The translations under genes were made by a program, and so were the position numbers. A stretch of 64,000 nt of DNA from JAXLVB01 sp046329195 (GTDB lineage: Bacteria; Bacteroidota; Bacteroidia; Cytophagales; Spirosomataceae), in contig JAXLVB010000002.1 in assembly GCA_046329195.1 (NCBI GenBank), positions 1,736,001 through 1,800,000 on the forward strand, read 5' to 3'. Under the pieces are notes generated by a model. It had not been told where the DNA came from. It saw only the letters and a program-made list of their open reading frames with translations, and ran no database searches. Shown piece by piece: positions 26,159 through 37,700 of the stretch (its first letter is position 1; each line of letters opens with the position of its first letter).

Positions 26159-27898
26159 ATGAATCGCTTACTGACTTTAGTACCGTTGTTGCTATTATTT
26201 GGCCCTTCTTCAATGAGCCAAAGTCCCATTTTTGAACTAAACAAACAGCTCGGCAAAGGCATCAACATGGGTAATATGTTTGAGGCTCCTACCGAAACTG
26301 AGTGGGGCAATCCCTTCAAGGATGACTACTTTCAGCGCATTGCCAGCTTGGGTTTCAATCACGTTCGGATTCCGATTCGGTGGGATACCCCTGCCCGAAC
26401 GCTCCAAACAGAACCTTATACCATTGATAATGCCTTCTTGCAGCGTATCAAATACGTGGTGGATAAAGCTCTCAACGAGAAGCTGTACGTTATCATCAAC
26501 ATGCACCATCACGATGCGATTTTTTCTACACCTGACGCCGTAAAGTCCCGTTTTTTGAGCCAATGGAAGCAAATTGCTGAGTTTTTTAAGGGGTACGATA
26601 ATCGTCTGGTTTTTGAGGTCATGAATGAACCTAACACCAACCTAACCCCCGAAAAATGGAATGTGTTTTTTGCGGATGCGTTGGCAATGATTCGCTCGGT
26701 CAGTAAGACGAGAGCCGTGCTGATGGGCGTTGCCAATTGGGGTGGATTGGGGAATATTTCGGCCTTAAAAATCCCGAAAGATGATAATCTCATCTTGACG
26801 ATTCACTACTATGAGCCTTTCAATTTTACCCACCAAGGCGCCGAATGGGTCAGCAACTCGCAGGGATGGTTAGGTACGAAGTGGAACAACACTACGCTCG
26901 AACGAGATGCTATTGCGAATCAGTTTCAATATGCAAAAGCGTTTGCCAAGGCCAATAACCTACCCATTCATATTGGCGAATTTGGTGCCTATTCTAAAGC
27001 TGACCTCGATAGTAGGGTTAAATGGAGTAATTTTTTGGCCCGTTGGTTTGAAGAAAATGGCTTTAGCTGGGCTTATTGGGAGTTCAGTGCTGGCTTTGGT
27101 ATTTATAATCCTGCTACCAACCAATATCTGCAGCCTTTGGTAGATGCACTGACTAAGAATCCGATGTCGCAACCCGTGGTTGTTATTACTAAAAAAATCG
27201 TTGAAAGTGCCTTCACCGAAACTGATAATGATTGGAATCTTTACGTGCAAGGAACCGCCAAAGCTACTAAGAATCTGAGTAAAGGTACGGCTACGATTGC
27301 CGTCAGCCAGCCTTCAACCGACTGGTGGCATGTGCAGTTTGTAAGAAACAACCTTGCACTCAAAAAAGGTAGCACGTATTTGGTAACTTTTGAAGCTTCG
27401 GCCTCATCAGATGCTGGTTTTACAACGTATATCGGTAAGGCTTCGGGGGCTTACAATGCATATTCGGGTTACAAAGGCTTTACGGCAACCAATGGTTTTC
27501 AGACCTTTAGCTATACCTTCACAATGCAAGACCCTGACGACGCACAAGCACGCATCGTTTTTGATTTGGCCTCTACTCAAACTACTTTTTCTATCAAGAA
27601 CTTTACGTTACAAGAAATCATCTCGGATGGAACCTCTCCTATTCTGAGCGCAGCAGTTACGTCTCCCGAAGTTAGTGTCTTTCCAAATCCAGCTCAAACA
27701 GAAGTACTCATTAAAGGTATCGAACGGTTTTCGAGCTATCAGCTTGTAGATGCTTTGGGCAAAGTACTTGCGACGTCTCCCCTACACCATGAGCCCACCA
27801 TCAACGTGGCATTACCTCACTCTTCTACGAATCTTTTGCTATTGATACTGCGTAATGAGCAAGAAGTTAAGGTGGTTAAAATCAAAAAGGTAGAATAG
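26159..27898 (+). CDS. Secreted GH5 endoglucanase-type glycanase with T9SS type A sorting domain
   Basis: A 579-residue enzyme with a signal peptide at 1-20 (cleavage near MSQS). The GH5 domain, about 25-335, opens with LGKGINMGNMFEAP and contains HVRIPIRW, the catalytic acid/base Glu157 in VMNEPN, HYYEPF and the nucleophile Glu274 in HIGEFGAY: a retaining beta-glycanase of the cellulase type. Residues about 345-490 resemble a carbohydrate-binding beta-sandwich (AFTETDNDWNLYVQG, WWHVQF). The last ~75 residues (VFPNPAQTEVLIKG, ending VVKIKKVE) are a type A T9SS C-terminal domain, so it is exported across the outer membrane. It is divergent from the 3808-aa adhesin and followed by a terminator. 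Preferred polysaccharide unknown. Confidence 0.9.
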   Translation: MNRLLTLVPLLLLFGPSSMSQSPIFELNKQLGKGINMGNMFEAPTETEWGNPFKDDYFQRIASLGFNHVRIPIRWDTPARTLQTEPYTIDNAFLQRIKYVVDKALNEKLYVIINMHHHDAIFSTPDAVKSRFLSQWKQIAEFFKGYDNRLVFEVMNEPNTNLTPEKWNVFFADALAMIRSVSKTRAVLMGVANWGGLGNISALKIPKDDNLILTIHYYEPFNFTHQGAEWVSNSQGWLGTKWNNTTLERDAIANQFQYAKAFAKANNLPIHIGEFGAYSKADLDSRVKWSNFLARWFEENGFSWAYWEFSAGFGIYNPATNQYLQPLVDALTKNPMSQPVVVITKKIVESAFTETDNDWNLYVQGTAKATKNLSKGTATIAVSQPSTDWWHVQFVRNNLALKKGSTYLVTFEASASSDAGFTTYIGKASGAYNAYSGYKGFTATNGFQTFSYTFTMQDPDDAQARIVFDLASTQTTFSIKNFTLQEIISDGTSPILSAAVTSPEVSVFPNPAQTEVLIKGIERFSSYQLVDALGKVLATSPLHHEPTINVALPHSSTNLLLLILRNEQEVKVVKIKKVE

Positions 27899-27900
27899 TA

Positions 27901-27935
27901 AAAGGCTCTACTTCATTCTAAAGTAGAGCCTTTTT
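27901..27935. terminator. Strong, probably bidirectional terminator
   Basis: AAAGGCTCTACTT (27901-27913) and AAGTAGAGCCTTT (27921-27933) form a perfect 13-bp stem with a 7-base loop, followed by T's on the plus strand and TTTT on the minus strand. It lies between the convergent GH5 and OmpA-family genes. Confidence 0.88.
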
Positions 27936-27958
27936 GTTGTTGTATGAATATCCGTTGA

Positions 27959-30403
27959 TTAATCCAACTGTAACACTTTAAATTCGGTACGGCGGTTTTG
28001 TTGGTGCTGTTCTTCGGTACAGGTTACGCCGTTGGCGCATTCGTTCACCAATTGGCTTTCGCCATAGCCATGTGCTTCTAAGCGAGTAGCTCGGATACCT
28101 TTTTTCTTCAAGTAAGCCACCGCACATTTGGCACGACGGTCAGACAGTGACATGTTAGAGGCGTCGTTACCACGGCTATCCGTATGCGAGCGGAGTTCGA
28201 TGCGCATCTTTGGATATTTCTTCATCATGGCTACTACTTTATCCAATTCACGAGCAGCATCTGAACGAATCATCGCACTGTTGAAATTGTAGTAGATGTT
28301 CTCGATTTGAACGATGTCACCTTCTTCAAACATCTTCAGGTCAGAGTTGATAACTGGTGGAGCTTCGCCAGCTTTTACTTTCTTAATCTTGTTGCCCTTG
28401 GTGCCAAAATTATCTTTCATGGCTTCAAGAGTATAATCACAACCTGCTATTACATCAAACTCGTACCTGCCATCTGGGCCGGTTACATATTGTTGGATAG
28501 AGCCATCGCAGTCGTTTTTCAAGATAACTGTAACGCCTGCCATAGGCTGGCTGTCTTTCTGCGAACGTACAATTCCCCGAACCGTTGAGACTTTACCTGG
28601 CACCGAAATCCGATTGGCCGAAGCATCTGTTACCGGAACAGTCGTAACGGTGTCTTTTATTTTCATCAGTGGTATTTCGATTCGAGAAGGTGCATCGTCT
28701 GACTCTCCTTTGAGTGAGAAACCAATTGTGTTAGCTTGGTAGCCCGAACGGGTTGCCTTAAACATGTACTCTTGGTTGTCTTCTAAGCAGAGCTTGGCAT
28801 TGCCTTCTACGTCGGTTGATTTAGCGTCTGGTTTTGTTCCTGAAATGTCAACCGTAGCGTTGTCAAGAGGCATTTTAGTATCGGCATCGTACACGGCAAT
28901 GGTCAAGTCACGGCATGGATACATAGGTCCTTCCCGAGTAAAGCGATAGATATCATCGTCGGTACCACCACGCTTACGGCTACTGCTGAAGTAACCTGTC
29001 TTGCGTTCGCCGTCAGTAATGATACCAAAGTCATCCTTGGGAGAGTTGATGGGAGCGCCAAGGTTGAAGATTTTTCCTACTGGAGTGCCATTACGCATTT
29101 CAGAGAAGAAAATATCCAAATCACCTAAGCCAGGATGCCCGTCTGACGAGAAGTACAGGTTGCCGTTTTCGTCCACATAAGGGAACATCTCGTTACCTTT
29201 TGAGTTGATTTCTTTGCCCAAGTTCACTGGAGTACCCCAAGTGCCATTGGTGTATGACACAATGTAAAGGTCTGTTCCGCCAAAACCACCTGGCATATCC
29301 GAAGCAAACACCATATACTTATCGTCTTTGCTAAGCGCTGGGTGTCCTACTGAGTATTCGTCGCTGTTAAAAGGCACGTCTTGAATGTTTCCCCAAGAAC
29401 CCGCTTTTTCTTCGGCAGTATAAATCTTCAACTTATTGATTCCGTCTGATGACTCTTTGTATTTACCGTTGTTGTAGTTGTTACGGGTAAAAATCACTTT
29501 GGAGCCATCACGAGTAAATGTAGCGGGGCCTTCGTGGTACTTAGAGTTTAGGGTTTTGCTAAAACGGTCTGACTCGCTCAAGGGGGTTTCTTCGTAACCC
29601 AAGCCCATGTTTACACCTGTACCTCCATATACTCCTACCGTACGTGAGTCATTGGCCGTGGGAGCAGTATATTCGTCATTTCCTAAGTAGCGGCCAGGGC
29701 CTTTCAGTTTTTTAGTTGTCTTATCAGTACCGCCGCCTAATCCAGCAGAGCCACCGCCACCGATTGCGCTCAAGTCGTTGAGATAATATAAGTCTAAGAA
29801 CGCTGACTTGTCCCAATTGAAAATCCGCTTAATTCCTGCGCCTTCACCTCTACCCGACACAAACACCAACCCATTTTTGTAGTACATGGGGCTAAAATCG
29901 GCCTTGCCAGAGTTGATATTGAGGTATTCGACCTTGTAACTGCCTGAATTTTTGGTCAGGCGGCTAACGTCATTGTACAATTTTGAAAACTTAGAACGAT
30001 TGTCATCGGTCTGAAATTTCATGTATCGGTCATACGCTTCTTGTGACTCTTTGTACTTCCCGTTACTGGCAAGTGCTTGCGCATAGTACAAATACGACTT
30101 CACGTCATCTCCCTGAAGTTCGGGGATCTCTTCTAATAACGTGTGATACACCCGTTCGGCATTTTGTGTGTCCCTAACTTGCCGATAACTATAGCCTAAT
30201 TTAAGCAATGCGGTTTGCTTATCGGCGGCACTAATGCTTTTGCTTTTGAGAGCTTGCTCATACAGCTCCACAGCATTAGCATACGCCAAAAGGTCGAACT
30301 GCCGGTTTGCTTGCTTAATTAGCGAACTCTGGGCGATGGATTGGACTGCCCAAAATAGCGCTAATAGCGCTATCAAACCTGATTTTTTGTAATGGATCCT
30401 CAT
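27959..30403 (-). CDS. PorE-like OmpA-family protein (TPR, propeller, CRD, OmpA)
   Basis: An 814-residue envelope protein with a signal peptide (LLALFWAVQSIAQ). Domains in order: TPR-like helices (about 25-150), WD40/PD40 beta-propeller (about 150-500; GHPALSKDDKYMVFASD, LYFSSDGHPGLGDLDIF), two carboxypeptidase-regulatory-like domains (about 510-590 and 600-675), and a C-terminal OmpA peptidoglycan-binding domain (YYNFNSAMIR, HTDSRGND, SDRRA). This is the architecture of Porphyromonas PorE, a T9SS component linking the outer membrane to peptidoglycan. No lipobox is seen. The ATG at 30403 is preferred to the TTG three codons earlier. It lies downstream of the SprF-like gene and the 4303-aa adhesin on the same strand, so it probably serves that adhesin's export or anchoring. 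Confidence 0.85.
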   Translation of the reverse strand: MRIHYKKSGLIALLALFWAVQSIAQSSLIKQANRQFDLLAYANAVELYEQALKSKSISAADKQTALLKLGYSYRQVRDTQNAERVYHTLLEEIPELQGDDVKSYLYYAQALASNGKYKESQEAYDRYMKFQTDDNRSKFSKLYNDVSRLTKNSGSYKVEYLNINSGKADFSPMYYKNGLVFVSGRGEGAGIKRIFNWDKSAFLDLYYLNDLSAIGGGGSAGLGGGTDKTTKKLKGPGRYLGNDEYTAPTANDSRTVGVYGGTGVNMGLGYEETPLSESDRFSKTLNSKYHEGPATFTRDGSKVIFTRNNYNNGKYKESSDGINKLKIYTAEEKAGSWGNIQDVPFNSDEYSVGHPALSKDDKYMVFASDMPGGFGGTDLYIVSYTNGTWGTPVNLGKEINSKGNEMFPYVDENGNLYFSSDGHPGLGDLDIFFSEMRNGTPVGKIFNLGAPINSPKDDFGIITDGERKTGYFSSSRKRGGTDDDIYRFTREGPMYPCRDLTIAVYDADTKMPLDNATVDISGTKPDAKSTDVEGNAKLCLEDNQEYMFKATRSGYQANTIGFSLKGESDDAPSRIEIPLMKIKDTVTTVPVTDASANRISVPGKVSTVRGIVRSQKDSQPMAGVTVILKNDCDGSIQQYVTGPDGRYEFDVIAGCDYTLEAMKDNFGTKGNKIKKVKAGEAPPVINSDLKMFEEGDIVQIENIYYNFNSAMIRSDAARELDKVVAMMKKYPKMRIELRSHTDSRGNDASNMSLSDRRAKCAVAYLKKKGIRATRLEAHGYGESQLVNECANGVTCTEEQHQQNRRTEFKVLQLD

Positions 30404-30691
30404 TGCTATCAATGTTTTAAATAAAGGACATTGTTTGTTGGGTATTCCTCGAATTATTCCTAGTTTAGAAGAAACAAAAACCTTGCCAATCTGCTTATGT
30501 TTATAAGCATTTTAAGACCACTTGTATTTTTTGGAGCAGCTGGGGCATTATTTTAACAAGTAACTACTCAAAAGTTACCAAATAAGCGGCCAAGAGTAGC
30601 TTAATACACCCTCCCCTTTTAGATAGAAGAGGGTGCACAATACAAGTAATAGGAACTAAAATTTTTCTCCCCTATCGTACCAACTCCACAA
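30404..30691. other. Intergenic gap between the SprF-like and PorE-like genes
   Basis: No gene. A 7-bp hairpin, CACCCTC (30607-30613) with GAGGGTG (30629-30635), lies just past the SprF-like stop codon but lacks a T-run, so it is at best a weak terminator. Confidence 0.4.
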
Positions 30692-31660
30692 TTAGAAGTA
30701 ACGAGGTGTGAGTATGCGGCTTTTGGTAAAGCCAAATTCATAACGAAGCATAATTTCATGACTCTCTTTTTTGAGGTCATTGAGCATGTAGTCATAGGCA
30801 TAACCAAAGCGGATTTGGTCGCTGAGCTGGACTTCTAATAGACCTACCACAGCATCGCCCAATTTACCGCCACTAATGGGGCTATTATTAAATTTCACGT
30901 TTCCGGTACGAAACGAAGCCCCCAGTGCAATACGGTTTCTAAACCAAATATTTACGTTTCCATCAAATGCCACAGGAGCACCTTGCACGGCTTTTAGGAG
31001 CATAGATGGTTTCAAATGAATGGAGTTGCTTAGTTTTACAACAAAACCTGCCATCACAAAATAATGTCTTTCTTGACGAGCCGAGTCACTCTTTGAGAAA
31101 TCGTTCAGTCGCCCTCTAATCAGTTGAGGAACCGATAAACCGATGTAAGCACGGTCGTTGCTGATGAAGATGCCCGTACCAAAGTTGGGCAGCCATTTAC
31201 TGATGTTTTGCGAGAAAGCATTGTCGGCAGTAGGTCCAGTATTGACCGACAAATAGTCTGCCCGAAGGTTGGTGGCACCCGCTTGAAGCCCTAAGGCTAA
31301 GGTAGTACGTTGTGCGATTTTTACCCGAAAAGCATAACTAAAATAAGCACCTGTATTCTTGAAAATACCGATTTCATCATTGAAGGCTTGGAGTCCTAAT
31401 CCAATGCGTTCTTTGTTGAGGGGCATATCGGCGGTAAACGTTTGAGTGGAGGGAGCGCCATCAATACCCACCCATTGTTTACGATAGAGGGCTGTCATAC
31501 TCAATACGTCTCGGCTACCTGCATAGGCAGGATTAATAGCCAAGGTATTAAACATGTATTGCGAATACATGGCTTCTTGCTGTGCCATGGTATCCAAACA
31601 GCAAATCCCTGCCAAGATAACGGCAAGGACGAGCCTTTGAAGGGTAAAAGATAGTTTCAT
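30692..31660 (-). CDS. PorP/SprF family T9SS outer-membrane protein
   Basis: A 322-residue protein with a signal peptide (LAVILAGICCLDTMAQ) and the family opening QQEAMYSQYMFNTLAINPAYAGSRD. It has a beta-barrel pattern of alternating hydrophobic strands throughout, with GLGLQAFNDEIG and the closing RFGYAYDYMLNDL and LRYEFGF strands. Family members partner with T9SS clients carrying type B C-terminal domains: SprF is needed for secretion of the adhesin SprB in Flavobacterium. Here the gene directly follows the adhesin that carries such a domain, which makes that adhesin its likely client. A hairpin terminator separates them, so this gene may be expressed by read-through or from its own promoter. 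Confidence 0.93.
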   Translation of the reverse strand: MKLSFTLQRLVLAVILAGICCLDTMAQQEAMYSQYMFNTLAINPAYAGSRDVLSMTALYRKQWVGIDGAPSTQTFTADMPLNKERIGLGLQAFNDEIGIFKNTGAYFSYAFRVKIAQRTTLALGLQAGATNLRADYLSVNTGPTADNAFSQNISKWLPNFGTGIFISNDRAYIGLSVPQLIRGRLNDFSKSDSARQERHYFVMAGFVVKLSNSIHLKPSMLLKAVQGAPVAFDGNVNIWFRNRIALGASFRTGNVKFNNSPISGGKLGDAVVGLLEVQLSDQIRFGYAYDYMLNDLKKESHEIMLRYEFGFTKSRILTPRYF

Positions 31661-31703
31661 AATTTTTCATTTGTATTGGGTTGAATGCTAAGCCTAAAAA
31701 GAC

Positions 31704-31732
31704 TAAGCCTGCCAGCAGTGCTGGCAGGCTTA
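31704..31732 (-). terminator. Hairpin between adhesin and SprF-like gene
   Basis: TAAGCCTGCCAGC (31704-31716) and GCTGGCAGGCTTA (31720-31732) form a perfect 13-bp stem with a 3-base loop. On the minus strand it is followed by TCTTTTTA. It would reduce transcription from the giant gene into the SprF-like gene. Confidence 0.82.
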
Positions 31733-31741
31733 ACTTTTAGA

Positions 31742-34700
31742 TTATCTACTGATAGTGAAGAATCGGATGAATTCTCTACCATCACTTAATCTTACGATGT
31801 AGTAGTAAGTACCATCTGGTACACCACCCGAACCGAGACGAACGCCTGAGTTAGGTTCACCGTTCCAATCGTTTTTGTAATCTTCGCTTGTGTAAATGAT
31901 GTTACCCCAGCGGTTGAATACTTGTAGATTGACCGTTGCACCTTTGGTATTGCGAATCACGAACAAGTCGTTGACACCGTCATTGTTTGGCGAGAAGCCT
32001 TCTGGAATGAATAGTTCTTGCAAACCGGCTGGCAATACTAAGTTAGTGTAGTCATCTTCACCTGGATCAGACGGGTTACCGTTCGAATTCTTATCAGGGT
32101 TCAGACCACTGGCCGAGATGTCGGTGATACTCTTTGTAACATCGCTACCAGTAGCGTATCCATATACTCTGCTTTGATATGGTGTATTGCGACCGTCATG
32201 TACCACGTTCAAGGTAATTCTGATAGTGTCGGTTGCACCAACTGCCAGAGTACTTTGGTCAGGATTCAAGAGTTTCACATCGGTATTACCATTGAAGGTA
32301 GCACTCAAGGTCAATTTGCTGCCTGCATTTACTTTTGGTGAACCTACTATTGTGTAGGTAGTTGGCGAAGTAAATACTTTAGCGAGTGAATCAACAAGTT
32401 GGATGTTCTTCAAGGTTTCGGTACCGTAGTTTTTCACAACGATTCGGTAGGTTACATTGAAGCTGCCATTTGCTTGACGAGTTGTGTCACTTACAGATAA
32501 GGCCAAACCAATTGATGCTTTCGGCGTTACTACGTTTGGTACTGTCACTGGTGTAGGTACGTTGAACGTAGATGGGTTCTGGCTTCCATCTGGAGCAGGG
32601 TCAACACCTGATTGAGAGGCATCTTCGCTGGTTGTTCCATTGGCAGCAGTACCTTTACCCATTGCTACGTTATTGAACACAGAGTCTTTAGAAGCACTAA
32701 AGTCCACCTTCACCTTGAAGCTAATCTTACGGCTCTCACCTTTTACTAAACTGCTTGAATCTGGTACTAAGAGTTCAGTATTTAAGCCAAGACCTGTGAA
32801 GTTCTTGTTCACTACTAAACCAGCGTCAGCCGTTATGATAATCTTATCGCTTGAGATGACAGCACCTTTTGCTGTAAATACTTGAGACAAGTCATCTTTC
32901 ACACTGAGTTTTGTGATGTCAGTAGAGCCGTAGTTCTTCAAAATAATTTCGTAAGGAATTTCGTAAACTCTACCTGTTGTACCAACTCGTACTGGAGTGC
33001 CCGCTGTTTTGGCCACACCGAGGCGAGTTGGAGCTAAACCAAACACTAATGGTGTGGTAGCCGTTCCAGAAGTAGCAGGGTCGAATCCGTTGTTCGACAA
33101 GTCACTCACTGATGTTCCATCTGGAGCAGTTGCTTTACCAAGTGCTTGGTTATTGAACGGCCCTTTCTGACCTGCCAACACTACATTGACTGTGAATCGG
33201 ATACTATCGAGTACACCTACTGCCAATTTGCTGCTATCAGTCAAGAGGTTCACCTTAGTTGCACCGTTAAACGTAGTATCTACTACCAATGAGCTACCTG
33301 AGCGAACGATTGGTTTACCTACCATGGTGAATGTTACTGGACTTGCAAACACTTTCGACAAGCTGTCAACCACTTGAACCTTGCTAAGGGCTACGGTACC
33401 GAGATTTTTCAAGGTTGCTCTGTACGTTACGTTGTAGCTACCATTCGCTTGTTTCACGGTATCAATTACCGCCAAAGCTAAACCAAGTTGCGCTTTTGGA
33501 GCTTCTGTTTTTGGCAAGTTGATTGGCGTAGTACCTGTATCATCTTTCGGATTACCGTTGTTGTTTGGATCCACTTTGTCACCAGGAGTAGAAGTATCAT
33601 CTACTGGTTTAGCTGGATTGTTGCCCGATGCTGGTATAGTTGCTTTAGCCAAAGCGATGTTGTTGAAGTTAGTAGAGGCAGCTTTCGATACATCTACTGT
33701 TGTCTTCAAGGTAATCTTACGTGTTATACCTGCTGGCAAGTTGCTGAGGCTATCTACCAAGAGGTTCAACTTAGCGCCAGTGCCCGTATAAGTAGTATCT
33801 ACTACAAATCCAGCGTCGGCGGTTAAAATTGGCTTCGTGAAGGTAGCACCACCTGCAAATACTTTGCTCAAGGTATCACTCACTTGTACTTTGGTTAAGT
33901 TACCACCACCTACGTTACTTACTGTGAAGGTATAGGTTACATCGTACACATTATCTTTCACTTTAGCAGCACTTACTGACTTAGCGATACCAAGTTTGCC
34001 TTCGCCAGCATAGAAGGTAGTATCATTGATAGCTACCGAGCTACTGTTATCGCTGGTTGATGGGTCTGTTTGATCTGCTTTGTTAATTACTGCTGTGTTC
34101 AGAATCTTACCAGCTGCCGTTACTTTAGCTACAAAACTTAGGCTTGCACTATCGCCCGATGCAAGGGTTGCAATCTTAGCGGTAACTGTACCTGATGTAT
34201 TAGTGAACTTATCACCCGATACAAACTCTAAGCCTGTTGGCAATACGTCTTTCAACTCTACGTTGGTGGCGGCCTTAGGTCCGAAGTTCTTCACTTTCAG
34301 CGTATAAGTTACATTGCTACCTACAGCTACTTTAGACTTATCAGCTGTTTTCTTAATACTCAAGTCAGCAGTTGAGTCGGTAGAACAAGTGGTAATGTTT
34401 ACTTTCAAGATGGCAGAAGCACTGTAGCATCCAGCTTCGGTTTTCACGAATACATAGTAATTACCAGCTCCAACTGCATGTGGATTCACAATCACAGCCG
34501 AGTTCGGGTTATTAGTAATGTTGTACTGGAAGCTATTACCTGTACCAGGCTGGCTTGTTACCATAGTTGCCAAATCTACTGTAGTAGCTGGGCACACATT
34601 TGACTTCGGTGAGTTCACAGTCGGAGCAGCAATTGGTTCAGCAATTGTAATCTTCACTGCTTCAGAGGCAACTGAACCACAACCGTCTGTACCCATCAAG

Positions 34701-37700
34701 TTTACAGAGTAGCTACCTGAAGCTTTGACAGTAATGCTACGAGTTGTTGCACCTGTGCTCCACTTGTAGTTATAACCTTCATTGGCAGTCAGGGTTACTG
34801 AGTCGCCAGCACAACGAGTGTTAGAGCCTGTGAAGGTAATGGTAGGCTTGATAGCAATGCCTTTTACAGTCAATACCAAGGTATCAGAAGCAGCCTTACA
34901 AGCACCTGATCCATCTGGATCGTCAGTTGTTAAGACTAATTTCACTTTACCAGCCTTAATGTCATCAAGCGATGGTTTATAAGTAGCGGTCAATAACATT
35001 GAGTTATCAAATGTACCTGTACCCGTGCTTGTCCATTTGCCTACTGAAGCTGCACCACCAATTTTACCAGCGAGTTTGATACCTGCATCAGCACAAGCTG
35101 AGGCGTCGGCACCGGCGTCGGCTGTGGCAGGGTTAGTAGCACAAGTTGGGGTTGTGTTACAATCTTTAATAGCTACGTTGATGGCAGCACCTTCGCCGTA
35201 GCAACCAGTAGCAGTTTTCTCGAATACGTAGTAAGTTCCATTACCTACTGCATTTGGATTAGTTACCAAGGCTGAGGTTGGGCTGTTGCTTACATGGAAT
35301 TCAAACACACCACCTGTAGTTGATACAGTACCAGTTACTCCACTCGACAAGCTAACTGTAGTCAACGGACAAGTGTTCACTAGGTCAGTGGTCTTAGGTT
35401 TGGCAATCTGAGCACCTACAGCAACTGTTACAGCATTTGAAAGAACACTTTCGCAAGTTTTTCCTTTACAAATTGCAGTATAAGTAGTAGTAGTAGTTGG
35501 GCTTACTGTAATCACATTTCCTGACATACCGTTTGACCAAACTACTGTACCCGAACATCCGTTTGCCTTCAACGTTGCACTATAACCTGCACAGATCGAA
35601 GTCAAATCACAGTAAATCACTGGTGGAGTTGGATTACCAACGTTGATCGTAGCCACTGCCGATGGCGCTGACTTACAATCTCCTACCTTACAGATTGCTG
35701 AGTAGGTTGTAGTGACCGATGGTGAGATTGTCAAGGTTGCTCCTGTTGAGCCATTTGACCACTCTACCGTTCCTTCACAACCTAATGCTGACAATGTTAC
35801 GCTTTCGCCTGGGCAAATCGAACCTGTGCTACAAGTAATCACTGGAACTGATGGGCTTACAGTGGTTACTGTAATCTTATCAGAAGCAGGGCTAGTACAC
35901 TTATCTATTGTACAAGTAGCACTAAATGTAGTGGTAGTAGCCAATGACACGGTGATTGAAGCACCCGTCATACCATTTGACCATACTACTGTTCCTTCAC
36001 AACCAGTAGCTTTAAGAGTCACATCTCCACCCTTACAGATGGTTGTACTACTTGCCGAGATAACTGGTGTTTTAGGATTCTTCACTTGTACTGTTTTTGT
36101 TTCTGAAACTGGACTTGTACAAGTTCCAACTTTACAAACTGCGGTGTAAGCAGTAGTGCTTGTTGGTGAAACAATGATGCTTGTACCAGTTGCACCTGTT
36201 GACCATACTACTGTGCCTGAGCAGCCTGTTGCACTAAGCGTTACGCTTGTACCTGCACAGATTACTTCTTGACTACAAGTAATAGCTGGTGGCGTAGTAT
36301 TTACAATAGTTATCGTCTTTGAGTTTGAAGGAGCACTTGCACAATCGCCTACTTTACAAATTGCATTGTAGGTAGTAGTTACGCTTGGCGTTACTGTAAT
36401 GCTTGCTCCGGTTGCACCGTTTGACCATGTTACAGTACCTGCACAGCCTGTTGCTGTTAAGGTTGCACTTTCACCTGCACAGATTGATTCTTTGCTTGAT
36501 GTAATAGTTGGTGGCGTAGGTGTAGTAACTGCTACTGTCTTGGAAGCAGATGGTGCACTCACACAATCACCTACTTTACAAGTTGCTGTATATGTAGTAG
36601 TTGCGCTTGGTGACACTGTAATTGATGCACCTGTTGCACCTGTTGACCAAGTCACTGTACCAGTACAGCCAGTAGCGGTTAGCGTTGCACTACCTCCTAC
36701 ACAAATGGTTTCTGATGAACAAGTTATAACTGGTGGTTCAACCTTAATTACTTGGATAGTCTTCGTGCCAGCTTCGCTCACGCATTTGCCTTTCTTGCAA
36801 ATGGCCGAGTAGGTGGTCGTGGCAGTTGGGCTCACTGTGATGGTTGAGCCTGTCGCTCCGGTTGACCATACAATTGTGCCGCCCTCACATCCTGTTGCAC
36901 TCAAGGTTGCACTTGAACCTACACAGATGGTTTCAGTTGCACAACTAACCACTGGTGGAGTTACCGAAATCACTACTACGGTCTTGGCATTCGATGCACC
37001 ACTTACACATTCGCCTACCTTACAGATAGCAGTGTAAGTGGTAGTTGTGGTTGGAGCTACAACTATTGATGCACCCGTTGCACCATTTGACCATGTTACG
37101 GTTCCAGCACAACCTGTTGCAGTTAAAGTTGATTTTTCACCTGCACAAACTGTGTCTGCACTTACTGTGATAACGGGTGGGGTCGGAGTAGTTACTGTAA
37201 CTGTTTTAGGTGTAGATGCTAAGCTTACACAATCACCTACTTTACAAGTTGCAGTGTATGATGTAGTTGCACTTGGTGATACTATAATTGATGCACCCGT
37301 TGCGCCTGTTGACCAAGTCACTGTTCCTGTACAACCTGTTGCAGTCAAGGTAGCTTTGCCACCTACACAGATGGTTTCTGCTGACACCGTTACGACTGGT
37401 GGTTCAACCTTAATTACTTGGATAGTCTTCGTGCCAGCTTCGCTCACGCATTTGCCTTTCTTGCAAATGGCCGAGTACGTTGTCGTGGCTGTTGGGCTCA
37501 CTGTGATGGTTGAGCCTGTCGCTCCAGTTGACCATACAATTGTGCCGCCCTCACATCCTGTTGCACTCAAGGTTGCACTTGAACCTACACAGATGGTTTC
37601 GGTCGCACAGCTAATCACTGGTGGAGTTACCGAAATCACTACTACGGTCTTGGCATTCGAGGCGCCACTTACACATTCGCCTACCTTACAGATAGCAGTG

